Positions 1 through 7,593 of a stretch of 29,835 nucleotides of DNA are shown in pieces. The stretch covers positions 1-29,835 of the forward strand of contig DINE01000028.1 in the NCBI GenBank assembly GCA_002425935.1, given 5' to 3'. A model generated the notes under the pieces. That model had not been told where the DNA came from and did not search any database. It was given only the letters and a program-made list of their open reading frames with translations. The first letter of the stretch is position 1. Each line of letters begins with the position of its first letter. The position numbers were made by a program, and so were the translations under genes. This stretch comes from Bacteroidales bacterium UBA5548 (GTDB taxonomy: Bacteria; Bacteroidota; Bacteroidia; Bacteroidales; UBA932).

Positions 1-988
1 TAATGGTTTGATTATCATAATTATGTCCTAGTAAAAAAAATAATTTGGCAACAGCGGCTTCTGTGGTACAGTCAAATCCGCTAACCACTCCCATCTTCTT
101 CAGGAGTATGCCTGTTGAGTAAGCCTCCATATCCACACTGCCTGCATGACACTGAGTTACATTAAAAATAAGAACCCCTTTTGCGATTGCTTCACGAAGA
201 ATTTCCATAAGCCACGGCTTTGTAGGAGCATTGCCCGACCCGTATGTTTCAATAATCAGTGCTCTTAATCCGTGTGTGCCAACAATACTGCTTACAACTT
301 GCGGTGATATTCCCGGAAAGATTTTTAATATAGCAACACTTGTATCAAGCGACGTGTTAACATTCAGTTTTTTACCCCATTCTGGCGGATAGTTTATAAA
401 TGAGGAGTTGTATCGTATGTGCACTCCGGCCTCTGCCAGGCAGGGGTAGTTCGAAGAGCGGAATGCCCTGAAATTCTCTGCGTTGTACTTAGTGGTTCTG
501 TTGCCCCTGTATAGCTGACTTTCAAAATAGATACAAACTTCCGGCACCATGGCACGCCCTCTGGGATCTTTTGCCGCTGCAATTTCGATAGAGGATATCA
601 GATTCTCTTTTCCATCGGTCCTGAGCATGCCTATTGGTAGCTGACTACCTGTAAAGATTACCGGTTTTTCAAGATTTTCAAGCATAAAACTTAATGCAGA
701 TGCAGAGAATGACATTGTATCAGTTCCGTGTAGGATAACGAACCCGTCGTAGGAGTCATATTTATTCCCAATCAACAATGCTAACTCCTGCCAGAATCCG
801 GTTTCAATCTCAGATGAATCAATCGGTGGATGAAACGAGAATGTGTCAATTTCACAGTCAAACTTCCTGAGCTCGGGAACCTCTTCCAGGATCTGTTCAA
901 AGTTGAATGGAACCAGCGCTCCGCTTTCGGGGTCCTGCTTCATTCCGATTGTTCCGCCGGTGTATATCAGCAATATTTTGGATTTCAT
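1..988 (-). CDS. ansA: Type I (cytoplasmic) L-asparaginase, 3' end outside window
   Basis: Hydrolyses L-asparagine to aspartate and ammonia. The 329 visible codons start at an ATG at 988 and run off the left edge, so the C-terminus is missing. Seen: the N-terminal nucleophile motif YTGGTIGM (Thr13) and the second catalytic motif HGTDTM at residues 87-92. ETYGSGNAP near residue 247 is typical of the cytoplasmic AnsA type. No signal peptide is present, which argues against the periplasmic AnsB type. It lies 56 bases downstream of tatD on the same strand and is probably the last or a late gene of dprA-tatD-ansA. No Shine-Dalgarno sequence precedes the start. Family assignment is secure; the cytoplasmic location is inferred from the absent signal peptide. 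Confidence 0.93.
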   Translation of the reverse strand, partial: MKSKILLIYTGGTIGMKQDPESGALVPFNFEQILEEVPELRKFDCEIDTFSFHPPIDSSEIETGFWQELALLIGNKYDSYDGFVILHGTDTMSFSASALSFMLENLEKPVIFTGSQLPIGMLRTDGKENLISSIEIAAAKDPRGRAMVPEVCIYFESQLYRGNRTTKYNAENFRAFRSSNYPCLAEAGVHIRYNSSFINYPPEWGKKLNVNTSLDTSVAILKIFPGISPQVVSSIVGTHGLRALIIETYGSGNAPTKPWLMEILREAIAKGVLIFNVTQCHAGSVDMEAYSTGILLKKMGVVSGFDCTTEAAVAKLFFLLGHNYDNQTI

Positions 989-1044
989 GTTGTGTTGTGT
1001 GTTGAGTTTGATTGCCGTAAGATTTGTTGTGTAAAGTTAGGAAA

Positions 1045-1821
1045 TCAGTTGAGATTAAATATCTCAGAAGCGTTTCTTGTAGTAACTTCTGCAACCCGGG
1101 AGAGGTCGCACCCCTTGATCTCTGCAATTTTTTCTGCCACCAGTTTGATATAGGCCGGCTCATTTCTTTTCCCTCTGTACGGAACAGGGGAGAGCCACGG
1201 AGAGTCAGTCTCCAGAACAATTTTGTCAAGAGGGGTCTTCTCTATTACCTTCTGCAGATTGCTGTTTTTGAATGTTACCACACCACCTATTCCAAGCCTG
1301 AAATCGCCGTATGTGAATACTCTTGAGGCTGTTTCAAAACTTCCTGAAAAGGCGTGAAAGATTCCTCTAAGATTCAGTTTACGACACCGGTCAAGAGATT
1401 TGAATATCTCCTCTGTTGCATCTCTGGAATGGATTATGACAGGAAGGTTGTTTTCAGAGGCAACTCTTAACTGCTCTTCAAATACAGTAATCTGTTCGTT
1501 CATGAACTCTTTAGACCAGTAACCGTCAATTCCAATCTCCCCGACTGCAATAAACTTTTCTCTGCTGAATGATTCAAAAACAAACTCAAGCTCTTCTCTC
1601 CAGTTCTCTTTAACCGAAGTGGGGTGAAGCCCGGTTGCAGGGTATGTATATCCCCTTTGCGATGAAGCAAGACTTATCATTGCATTATATGTGGTACTGT
1701 CAACTGCGGGCATTATTACACCTGCTACTCCAACCTCTTTTGCTCTTTCAATAACATCATTCAGATCGCCTTCGAAGTCCGTATCATAAAGATGCGAATG
1801 TGTGTCTATGTATTTTAACAT
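1045..1821 (-). CDS. tatD: TatD family metal-dependent hydrolase (YcfH/TatD-like)
   Basis: A 258-residue protein of the TatD family, TIM-barrel hydrolases that include 3'-5' DNA exonucleases and D-aminoacyl-tRNA deacylase-like members. All metal-ligand motifs are visible: DTHSH (His8, His10), GEIGID with Glu95, HSRD with His131, FHAFSG with His156, and ETDSPW with Asp206. The PYRGKRNEP motif follows, as in YcfH-type members. Length matches the family. It starts 9 bases after the dprA stop, so the two are surely co-transcribed. The pairing with dprA may point to a role in DNA processing, but that is inference. The exact substrate cannot be read from sequence. Confidence 0.93.
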   Translation of the reverse strand: MLKYIDTHSHLYDTDFEGDLNDVIERAKEVGVAGVIMPAVDSTTYNAMISLASSQRGYTYPATGLHPTSVKENWREELEFVFESFSREKFIAVGEIGIDGYWSKEFMNEQITVFEEQLRVASENNLPVIIHSRDATEEIFKSLDRCRKLNLRGIFHAFSGSFETASRVFTYGDFRLGIGGVVTFKNSNLQKVIEKTPLDKIVLETDSPWLSPVPYRGKRNEPAYIKLVAEKIAEIKGCDLSRVAEVTTRNASEIFNLN

Positions 1822-1830
1822 TATAACCCT

Positions 1831-2949
1831 TTACTTAACTAAAAGAAATCTTTTTCCGGGCAGAGAGGCAATCGCTCCCTCGAGCTCAAGCTCAAGCAGA
1901 TTTGAAGAGATCTCACGAATATTTAACCCTGTCATCCTCGTAAGTTCGTCAATCCCTGCCTCCTGTGCGGAGGCCAAAGCTACTAAAATTTTTTCTTTCT
2001 CTCTGCTGTTTGATGTAAAGAGCACTTTTTGAACCCTCTCTCCTTTTTTTTGAGAGAGATTCCATCCCATATGCTCTGCAAAAGACTCAGTAGAGTAGAA
2101 TAGTGATGCAAGATTTTTTGAAATTAGAAGGTTACAGCCTCTTGATCTTACATCGCCAGGCCTACCCGGAACGGCAAATACCTCTCTCGCATACGATGAT
2201 GCAAGTGAAGCCGTAATCATAGATCCGCCACGCTCTCCTGACTCCGCAACAATCACAGCATCTGACATCCCTGCAATAATGCGGTTTCTTCGGATGAAGT
2301 TAATTTTAAAACTAAGACTGTTTCTGGGGAATTCAGTTACGAGAGCACCATCTCTTTCAATAGCCGATGCATATTTGCCGTGGCTCACAGGATAGATAGA
2401 GTCCAGACTGCTGCCAAGAACGGCAATGGTCCTAAGGTTGTTTTCCAGCGCGCATCTGTGAGCCGTGATGTCTATTCCAAATGCAAGTCCACTCACTATG
2501 AGTGGGTTAAGTCCAAGATTTGCAAGTTCAGAAATTATTTTTCTGCAGACCTCTGTTCCAGTCGCAGAGGCTCTTCTTGTCCCGACAATAGAGATGACCG
2601 ATGAGGCATCAAGAGCCGAAGTGCCTCTTTTAAAAATGACAAGAGGATAGTCGGAGCACTCAAGCAGCCTGTAGGGGTAGCCACCCTCTGTATCGGAAAA
2701 TACAAGAACCTCTATGCCGGCACTTTCGGCCCATGAGATCTCTTTAGCAGCCTCTTCAACCGCCCTCTTATCACAGATATCATTGATAAATGTGTACTCT
2801 TTTCCAAAAATCTCTTTAAGATCTGACCTGTTTAACGAAAAAACCGCACGTGCACTTCCCGTTATCTCGATCAACTCTCTGGCCGGTTTACAATTATACC
2901 TGAAAATCGTATTCAGGGCGGCGGTATATAATTTCTCTTCTCTGTCCAT
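1831..2949 (-). CDS. dprA: DNA processing protein DprA (Smf)
   Basis: DprA loads RecA on incoming single-stranded DNA in natural transformation; non-competent bacteria also carry it. The protein has an N-terminal SAM-like region (about residues 5-75) and a Rossmann-like DprA core with SIVGTRRAS and VSGLAFGID. The conserved FIRRNRIIAG and GCNLLI stretches are present, and a winged-helix domain occupies the last 60 residues. I place the start at the ATG at 2949 (372 residues). The frame also opens at a GTG at 2958, adding three residues (VIF), which is less likely. The gene heads dprA-tatD-ansA. No convincing Bacteroidota promoter is visible in the 107 bases upstream, where the queA terminator sits. 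Confidence 0.94.
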   Translation of the reverse strand: MDREEKLYTAALNTIFRYNCKPARELIEITGSARAVFSLNRSDLKEIFGKEYTFINDICDKRAVEEAAKEISWAESAGIEVLVFSDTEGGYPYRLLECSDYPLVIFKRGTSALDASSVISIVGTRRASATGTEVCRKIISELANLGLNPLIVSGLAFGIDITAHRCALENNLRTIAVLGSSLDSIYPVSHGKYASAIERDGALVTEFPRNSLSFKINFIRRNRIIAGMSDAVIVAESGERGGSMITASLASSYAREVFAVPGRPGDVRSRGCNLLISKNLASLFYSTESFAEHMGWNLSQKKGERVQKVLFTSNSREKEKILVALASAQEAGIDELTRMTGLNIREISSNLLELELEGAIASLPGKRFLLVK

Positions 2950-2976
2950 AAATATCACATACAGACAAAATAAATA

Positions 2977-2998
2977 AGAGAGGCCATTAAACCTCTCT
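2977..2998 (-). terminator. Intrinsic terminator downstream of queA
   Basis: A perfect 7-bp inverted repeat (AGAGAGG and CCTCTCT) encloses an 8-base loop. Read on the minus strand it is followed by TATTTATTTTG, a broken U-rich tract. It lies about 68 bases past the queA stop and just before dprA, so it would end the rpiB-truB-queA transcript. The stem is short and the U-tract imperfect, so efficiency is uncertain. Confidence 0.65.
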
Positions 2999-3065
2999 CA
3001 TTATTGTATATAATTATTTTAAAATCAGAAAAAAGTGTGACAAATTGTCAAAACTTCATTATTTA

Positions 3066-4115
3066 TCAGATTATAAGAAGTGCATCTCCGTATGTCCCGA
3101 ATTTATATCCCTCTTTCATCGCTACATTGTATGCCTTCATAACGTTATCATAACCACCGAATGCTGCTGCAGTCATCAGCATGGTTGACTGAGGAAGCTG
3201 GAAGTTGGTAATAAATGCATCGGCAATCGAGAATGAATAGGGAGGAAAAATAAACTTGTTTGTCCATCCGGTGAACGGCTTAAGTTCGTTACGGGTTGTA
3301 ACCGATGTCTCAATCGCTCTCATTACTGTTACACCTACAGCAAAGACCTTCTTTCCCTTCTCCTTTGTCTTGTTTATCTGATTTGCACTCTCTTCAGAAA
3401 TAATCACCTGCTCTGAATCCATCTTGTGCTTAGAGAGATCCTCTACATCTACAGTGCGGAAGTGCCCCAGACCCATGTGCAGCGTAATAAAGGTTGAGTT
3501 TACGCCCTTAATCTCCATTCTCTTGAGTAGCTCCCTGCTAAAATGAAGACCAGCTGCAGGTGCTGCAACGGCTCCTTCATGTTCGGCGAATATTGTTTGG
3601 TACCTCTCGTTGTCAAGACTTTCGGCCTTGGCTCTTATCCACTTAGGAACAGGCATTTCACCCATTTTAAATAGAGTGGCTTTAAACTCGTCGTGTGTTC
3701 CGTCAAACAGAAAACGCAGTGTCCTGCCTCTTGATGTTGTATTGTCAATAACCTCTGCTACCAGATTGTCGTTCTCGCCAAAATAAAGTTTGTTTCCTAT
3801 TCTGATCTTTCTGGCAGGATCTACAAGAACATCCCAAAGCCTCTGCTCTCTGTTAAGCTCTCTCAGAAGAAACACCTCAATTTCGGCACCGGTCTTCTCT
3901 TTGTTGCCATACAGCCTTGCTGGAAATACCTTGGTGTTATTAAAAATGAATATGTCCTCTTCTGAACAGTAGTCCAGAATATCCTTAAAGGTTTTGTGTT
4001 CGATCTCACCGCTCTTTTTATGAAGTACAAGAAGTTTTGATTCGTCGCGGTATTTCGAAGGATATTTTGCAATCTGATCCGGATTCAGATGATAGTTAAA
4101 CTGAGATAGTTTCAT
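3066..4115 (-). CDS. queA: S-adenosylmethionine:tRNA ribosyltransferase-isomerase
   Basis: QueA transfers and isomerises the ribosyl part of SAM onto preQ1 in tRNA, giving epoxyqueuosine at the wobble position (34) of GUN-anticodon tRNAs. The 349-residue length and overall sequence fit Bacteroidota QueA (NNTKVFPARLYG at 59-70, GWTNKFIFPPY near 283, final FGTYGDA). Several positions that are near-invariant in the family differ: AAPAAGLHF instead of AAPTAGLHF, VGVTVMR instead of VGTT, NFQLPQST instead of NFHLPxST, AAAFGGY instead of VSAFAGY. The reading frame is intact. It follows truB by 46 bases and ends the rpiB-truB-queA operon. Family is sure; full activity is less certain because of these changes. 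Confidence 0.93.
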   Translation of the reverse strand: MKLSQFNYHLNPDQIAKYPSKYRDESKLLVLHKKSGEIEHKTFKDILDYCSEEDIFIFNNTKVFPARLYGNKEKTGAEIEVFLLRELNREQRLWDVLVDPARKIRIGNKLYFGENDNLVAEVIDNTTSRGRTLRFLFDGTHDEFKATLFKMGEMPVPKWIRAKAESLDNERYQTIFAEHEGAVAAPAAGLHFSRELLKRMEIKGVNSTFITLHMGLGHFRTVDVEDLSKHKMDSEQVIISEESANQINKTKEKGKKVFAVGVTVMRAIETSVTTRNELKPFTGWTNKFIFPPYSFSIADAFITNFQLPQSTMLMTAAAFGGYDNVMKAYNVAMKEGYKFGTYGDALLII

Positions 4116-4161
4116 AAGAGAGTCTCTTTTAAAAATTTAAACAAGTACTCTATTATACGAA

Positions 4162-4893
4162 TTATTCAAGAAAAAGTTTCAGTTTGTCTATATTTATTGC
4201 ATTCTCAATACGGAAATCTCCGGAAGCAGTTCTTGCAAGCTCAGTAAGGTGAGCTCCGCTGTTTAGTTCCAATCCGATATCCCTTGCAAATGACCTTATA
4301 TAGGTTCCTTTGCTGCATTCAATTGCAATCCGCAGGGCAGGGGAGTTCCATGATATTATCTCAAGAGCGTATATTGATACTTTTGATGGCTTTAACGGTG
4401 TCTCCTTTCCCTCCCTGGCAAGCTCATAGGCTCTTTTTCCGTTAACCAGCTTTGCCGAAAATATCGGAGGTATCTGATCAATTTCTCCTGAAAGCCGCGG
4501 GAGTACCTCAGATACAGACTCTTTTGTAATATGCTCGTAAGGAAAAGTGGCATCAATCTCTTTTTCAAGATCGTATGATGGGGTTGTTGCACCAAATGTT
4601 ATCTCTGCAATATACTCTTTTCGCTGAGCCTGAAGAGAGTCAGCTTGTTTGGTGGCTTTACCAATGCAGATGAGAAGTATTCCGGTAGCAAGAGGATCAA
4701 GCGTGCCTGCATGCCCGACCTTAATGTTTTTTACGCCGAACCATCTCTGTATCATGAACTTTATCTTTCTGACAGCATCCGCAGAGGTCCAGCCGTATGG
4801 TTTGTCCAACACAATTACAATGCCGTTGGGGTACTGTGATAAATCGCGAGACAACTTATTGTAGTTGTCATTTCCTAAAATAAAGGGGGTCAT
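4162..4893 (-). CDS. truB: tRNA pseudouridine(55) synthase TruB
   Basis: Converts uridine 55 in the T-loop of tRNAs to pseudouridine and also acts as a tRNA chaperone. Seen: the N-terminal DKPYGWTSADAV motif, the catalytic-loop motif GTLDPLATG with the nucleophilic Asp, the PPIFSAKLVNGKRAYE motif, and KGTYIRSFARDIG in the C-terminal half. The protein is short (243-245 residues), without a separate PUA domain, which is common in Bacteroidota. I choose the ATG at 4893 because it forms an ATGA overlap with the rpiB stop. An ATG at 4899 would add two residues (MP) and overlap rpiB by 10 bases. Translational coupling with rpiB is likely. Confidence 0.94.
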   Translation of the reverse strand: MTPFILGNDNYNKLSRDLSQYPNGIVIVLDKPYGWTSADAVRKIKFMIQRWFGVKNIKVGHAGTLDPLATGILLICIGKATKQADSLQAQRKEYIAEITFGATTPSYDLEKEIDATFPYEHITKESVSEVLPRLSGEIDQIPPIFSAKLVNGKRAYELAREGKETPLKPSKVSIYALEIISWNSPALRIAIECSKGTYIRSFARDIGLELNSGAHLTELARTASGDFRIENAINIDKLKLFLE

Positions 4894-5336
4894 CGGCATC
4901 CAATTTTCTTGACCCTTGTCTCATGTCTCCCCCCTTCGAAATCGGTTGATATAAAAACACGTACAATTTCCAGGGCACTATCGCTGGAGATGAATCTGGC
5001 AGGCAGCGATAATATATTTGCGTTATTGTGTTCTCTTGCCAGTTTAGATAATTCAGGTGTCCAGCAGAGAGCTGCTCTTATACCCTGATGTTTGTTAACA
5101 GTCATATTTATGCCGTTTCCGGAGCCGCAAATTGCAATTCCGGCATCTGTTATCCCGTTTTCAACGGCATTGGCAAGCGGGTGTGCAACATCGGGGTAAT
5201 CCATACTCTCAGAAGAGTGGGTGCCAAAGTCAGTTACCTTTAAACCGTTCTCTTCCAGGAACAGAGAGATAATTTTTTTTAGTTCGAAACCTGCATGGTC
5301 CGATGCTATTCCTATATGTTTGATATTTGCTTTCAT
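4890..5336 (-). CDS. rpiB: Ribose-5-phosphate isomerase B
   Basis: Interconverts ribose 5-phosphate and ribulose 5-phosphate in the non-oxidative pentose phosphate pathway. The 148-residue length is typical of RpiB/LacAB proteins. Visible motifs are IGIASDHAGF (Asp13, His14), the catalytic cysteine loop CGSGNGI (Cys70), Arg87 in the phosphate site, HNNANIL near 103-109, and the C-terminal GGRHETRV. It is the first gene of rpiB-truB-queA and is transcribed away from the sugar aminotransferase gene. A TATCTTTG box ends 5 bases before its ATG, so the mRNA may be nearly leaderless. RpiB is distinguished from LacA/LacB by the motif set and by the absence of a partner subunit. Confidence 0.94.
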   Translation of the reverse strand: MKANIKHIGIASDHAGFELKKIISLFLEENGLKVTDFGTHSSESMDYPDVAHPLANAVENGITDAGIAICGSGNGINMTVNKHQGIRAALCWTPELSKLAREHNNANILSLPARFISSDSALEIVRVFISTDFEGGRHETRVKKIGCR

Positions 5337-5341
5337 GTCTG

Positions 5342-5371
5342 CAAAGATAACATATAATTAAATGAGGCAAT
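5342..5371 (-). promoter_or_regulatory. Predicted promoter of rpiB-truB-queA
   Basis: On the minus strand a perfect Bacteroidota -7 box TATCTTTG (5342-5349) is preceded, after 18 bases, by ATTG (5368-5371), one mismatch from TTTG. Only CAGAC separates the -7 box from the rpiB ATG, which predicts a leader of about zero to two bases. Confidence 0.55.
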
Positions 5372-5378
5372 AATTTTA

Positions 5379-5386
5379 TAAATTTG
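5379..5386 (+). promoter_or_regulatory. Predicted -7 box of the aminotransferase-galE operon
   Basis: TAAATTTG matches the Bacteroidota -7 consensus TAnnTTTG fully and lies 22 bases before the ATG at 5409. No good TTTG is found 19-21 bases upstream, so the -33 part is weak. It sits back to back with the rpiB promoter in a 72-bp divergent gap. Confidence 0.45.
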
Positions 5387-5408
5387 CACGATTAAACCAG
5401 AAATCTAT

Positions 5409-6536
5409 ATGAATATTCCTATGCTTGACCTTAAAGGTCAATACAAAAAGATAAAAGAAGAGGTAGACTCATCAATCCACAAAGTAATAGATAGTGCTGC
5501 TTTTATTAATGGTCCGGAGGTTCACAGTTTTGAAAAAAACCTTGCTGATTATCTTGGTGCAAAACATGTAATTGCGTGTGCCAACGGAACCGATGCACTT
5601 CAGATTGCCATGATGGCCCTTGAACTAAAGCCCGGAGATGAGGTGATTGTGCCCTCATTTACATATGCCGCTACAGCAGAGGTTGTAGGTTTACTGGGTC
5701 TGGTGCCTGTGCTGATTGATGTGGAGCCAGATACTTTCAACGTCAAAACCAGTCAGATAGAGGCTGCCATATCGTCAAAAACAAAAGCTATTGTGCCGGT
5801 ACACCTGTTTGGACAGGGAGCCGATATGGACAAAGTGATGGAGATAGCAGCAAAGCACAACCTTTTTGTAATTGAAGATAATGCTCAGGCAATTGGTGCT
5901 GTTCACACCCATTCAGACGGAAGAAAAAGCCATTACGGCACAATCGGTCACATAGGATGTACATCTTTTTTCCCTACCAAAAACCTTGGCTGCTACGGTG
6001 ACGGAGGAGCGCTCATTACAAATGACTCTTCGCTTGCAGAGAGGGTGAGAATGATTACCGACCATGGTCAGAAGGTTAAATATCATCATGATATAATTGG
6101 ATGCAACTCCAGACTTGACACAATACAGGCGGCAATATTAAATATTAAACTGAAAAATCTTGACAGCTATTCTGAGTCCCGCTATAAGGCGGCACAGATG
6201 TATAAAGAGCTTCTTAACGGATTGTCAGATGTAATTTTACCGGCAGAGGCCTCCTATTCTACACACGTTTATCACCAGTTTACCATTCAGCTTCCTTCGC
6301 ATAACCGCGATGAGCTTAAAGATTTTCTTGCAGCAAAAGGAATAGCTTCAATGGTGTATTACCCTATGTCTCTAAACAATCAAAAGGCCTTTTCGGAGAT
6401 TTCGAGAGTTGAGGCAGATCTGACAAATTCCGAATTGCTGACATCCAGGGTGATATCGTTACCAATGCACACCGAGCTTACACCTGAAATTCAGAGAATC
6501 ATTGCTCAGGCGGTGAGGGAGTTTTTCGGGAAATAA
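5409..6536 (+). CDS. DegT/DnrJ/EryC1/StrS family sugar aminotransferase (WbpE-like)
   Basis: A PLP-dependent enzyme of the family that aminates keto-sugars bound to nucleotides. The 375-residue length is typical. Visible: LDLKGQYKKIKEEVD at the N-terminus, ANGTDAL (PLP phosphate site, about 58-64), VIEDNAQAIGA with the PLP-ring Asp157, and the Schiff-base lysine Lys191 in SFFPTKNLGCYGDGGA. This pattern resembles WbpE, which makes UDP-2-acetamido-3-amino-hexuronate, more than ArnB, but the substrate is an inference. It is 10 bases upstream of galE, so both likely serve surface polysaccharide or O-antigen precursor synthesis. No glycosyltransferase or other sugar gene lies nearby. Confidence 0.9.
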   Translation: MNIPMLDLKGQYKKIKEEVDSSIHKVIDSAAFINGPEVHSFEKNLADYLGAKHVIACANGTDALQIAMMALELKPGDEVIVPSFTYAATAEVVGLLGLVPVLIDVEPDTFNVKTSQIEAAISSKTKAIVPVHLFGQGADMDKVMEIAAKHNLFVIEDNAQAIGAVHTHSDGRKSHYGTIGHIGCTSFFPTKNLGCYGDGGALITNDSSLAERVRMITDHGQKVKYHHDIIGCNSRLDTIQAAILNIKLKNLDSYSESRYKAAQMYKELLNGLSDVILPAEASYSTHVYHQFTIQLPSHNRDELKDFLAAKGIASMVYYPMSLNNQKAFSEISRVEADLTNSELLTSRVISLPMHTELTPEIQRIIAQAVREFFGK

Positions 6537-6546
6537 TAGATTTGTC

Positions 6547-7593
6547 ATGAAAAGATCAAAAGTTCTTGTAACCGGAGGAACCGGCTATATTGGCGCACAC
6601 ACCACCGTAGAACTTCAGCAGGCAGGATTTGAGGTTGTTGTTGTGGATAACCTCTCAAATTCAACTGAAGATGTCATTGATGGCATAGAGAAGATCACTG
6701 GTGAGAGGCCTCGGTTCTACATGGCAGATTGTTCAGATCTGGAGAGTTTTACAAGAGTTTTTAAAGAGGAGGAGTACTTTGATGCTGCTATACATTTCGC
6801 TGCTTTCAAGGCTGTGGGCGAGAGCGTAAGGGAGCCTCTGAAATATTACAGAAACAATCTGCAGTCACTTATCAATCTACTCCTGCTTACCTCTGAAAGC
6901 AAAAAAGGGGCGATTCTCTTTTCATCTTCATGCACAGTGTACGGACAGCCGGATAAAGAGCATCTGCCTGTAAGAGAAGATGCACCCCTTAAAAAAGCAG
7001 AGTCACCTTACGGTCTTACAAAGCAGATGTGTGAAGACATCCTATCGGACTCTTCAAGAGCATTCGGAGAGAGAATCAGGATTATCTCTCTGAGGTATTT
7101 TAACCCGATTGGTGCTCACAAAAGTGCCCTGATAGGAGAGCTTCCGAGGGGAGTTCCACAGAATTTACTCCCGTTTGTAACACAGACAGCAATAGGCAAA
7201 AGAGATAAGTTAAGCGTATTTGGTAATGATTACAGCACACCTGACGGATCATGCATAAGGGACTATATTTATGTTTGTGATCTTGCAAAGGCACACGTTG
7301 CAGCAGTTGAGCGTATGCTTTTTAAGCCGGGAGAGATGGAGTCAGGCATTGAGTATTTTAACCTGGGTACAGGCAGAGGTTTGTCGGTGCTGGAGGTAAT
7401 TAACGAGTTTGAGAAGGCAACCGGAGTTAAGGTGCCTTACGTTATTGCTCCAAGGAGAGAGGGTGATGTAGAGCAGGTATGGGCAGACCCCTCTAAGGCT
7501 AACAAAACTCTTGGCTGGAGAGCAGATACCCCGATTGATGAGGTTATGAGAAGTGCATGGCTATGGGAGCAGAGACTTGCGTCCAACTCTTAG
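6547..7593 (+). CDS. galE: UDP-glucose 4-epimerase
   Basis: Interconverts UDP-glucose and UDP-galactose (or the N-acetyl forms) using tightly bound NAD. The extended SDR features are clear: GGTGYIG (residues 10-16), SSSCTVYG (126-133), the catalytic Tyr155-x3-Lys159 in SPYGLTKQM, RYFNPIGAH near 183-191 and CIRDYIYV. Length (348) is normal for GalE. It is co-transcribed with the aminotransferase upstream. Its last 11 codons, stop included, lie antisense to the last 11 codons of gltX. A TAGATTTG string ends two bases before the ATG, but it has no -33 partner and overlaps the upstream stop, so I do not call it a promoter. Confidence 0.94.
   Translation: MKRSKVLVTGGTGYIGAHTTVELQQAGFEVVVVDNLSNSTEDVIDGIEKITGERPRFYMADCSDLESFTRVFKEEEYFDAAIHFAAFKAVGESVREPLKYYRNNLQSLINLLLLTSESKKGAILFSSSCTVYGQPDKEHLPVREDAPLKKAESPYGLTKQMCEDILSDSSRAFGERIRIISLRYFNPIGAHKSALIGELPRGVPQNLLPFVTQTAIGKRDKLSVFGNDYSTPDGSCIRDYIYVCDLAKAHVAAVERMLFKPGEMESGIEYFNLGTGRGLSVLEVINEFEKATGVKVPYVIAPRREGDVEQVWADPSKANKTLGWRADTPIDEVMRSAWLWEQRLASNS
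7561..7593. other. Tail-to-tail coding overlap of galE and gltX (33 bp)
   Basis: Both genes use this segment as their last ten sense codons plus stop. The codons are in register on the two strands. Each TAG stop lies opposite a CTA leucine codon of the other gene. No hairpin plus T-run terminator for either gene is visible here. Confidence 0.9.

Noticed and set aside
1032..1039. TAACTTTA on the minus strand upstream of ansA as a promoter
   Set aside because: It has one mismatch at the conserved G, no -33 partner at the right distance, and lies in an operon context after tatD.
897..1229. Open frames across the ansA/tatD junction on both strands
   Set aside because: They run over the ends of two clear genes, have no recognisable protein features and no start signals.
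3038..3050. Palindrome TGACAAATTGTCA upstream of dprA and after queA, containing TTGACA on the minus strand
   Set aside because: With a one-base centre it cannot form a hairpin, no -7 box follows at the right distance, and E. coli-type -35 boxes are not the rule in Bacteroidota. It could be an operator, but nothing else supports this.
6537..6544. TAGATTTG two bases before the galE ATG, as in the leaderless candidates
   Set aside because: There is no TTTG-like element 18-21 bases upstream, and the string overlaps the stop codons of the aminotransferase gene. galE is more simply read from the upstream promoter.
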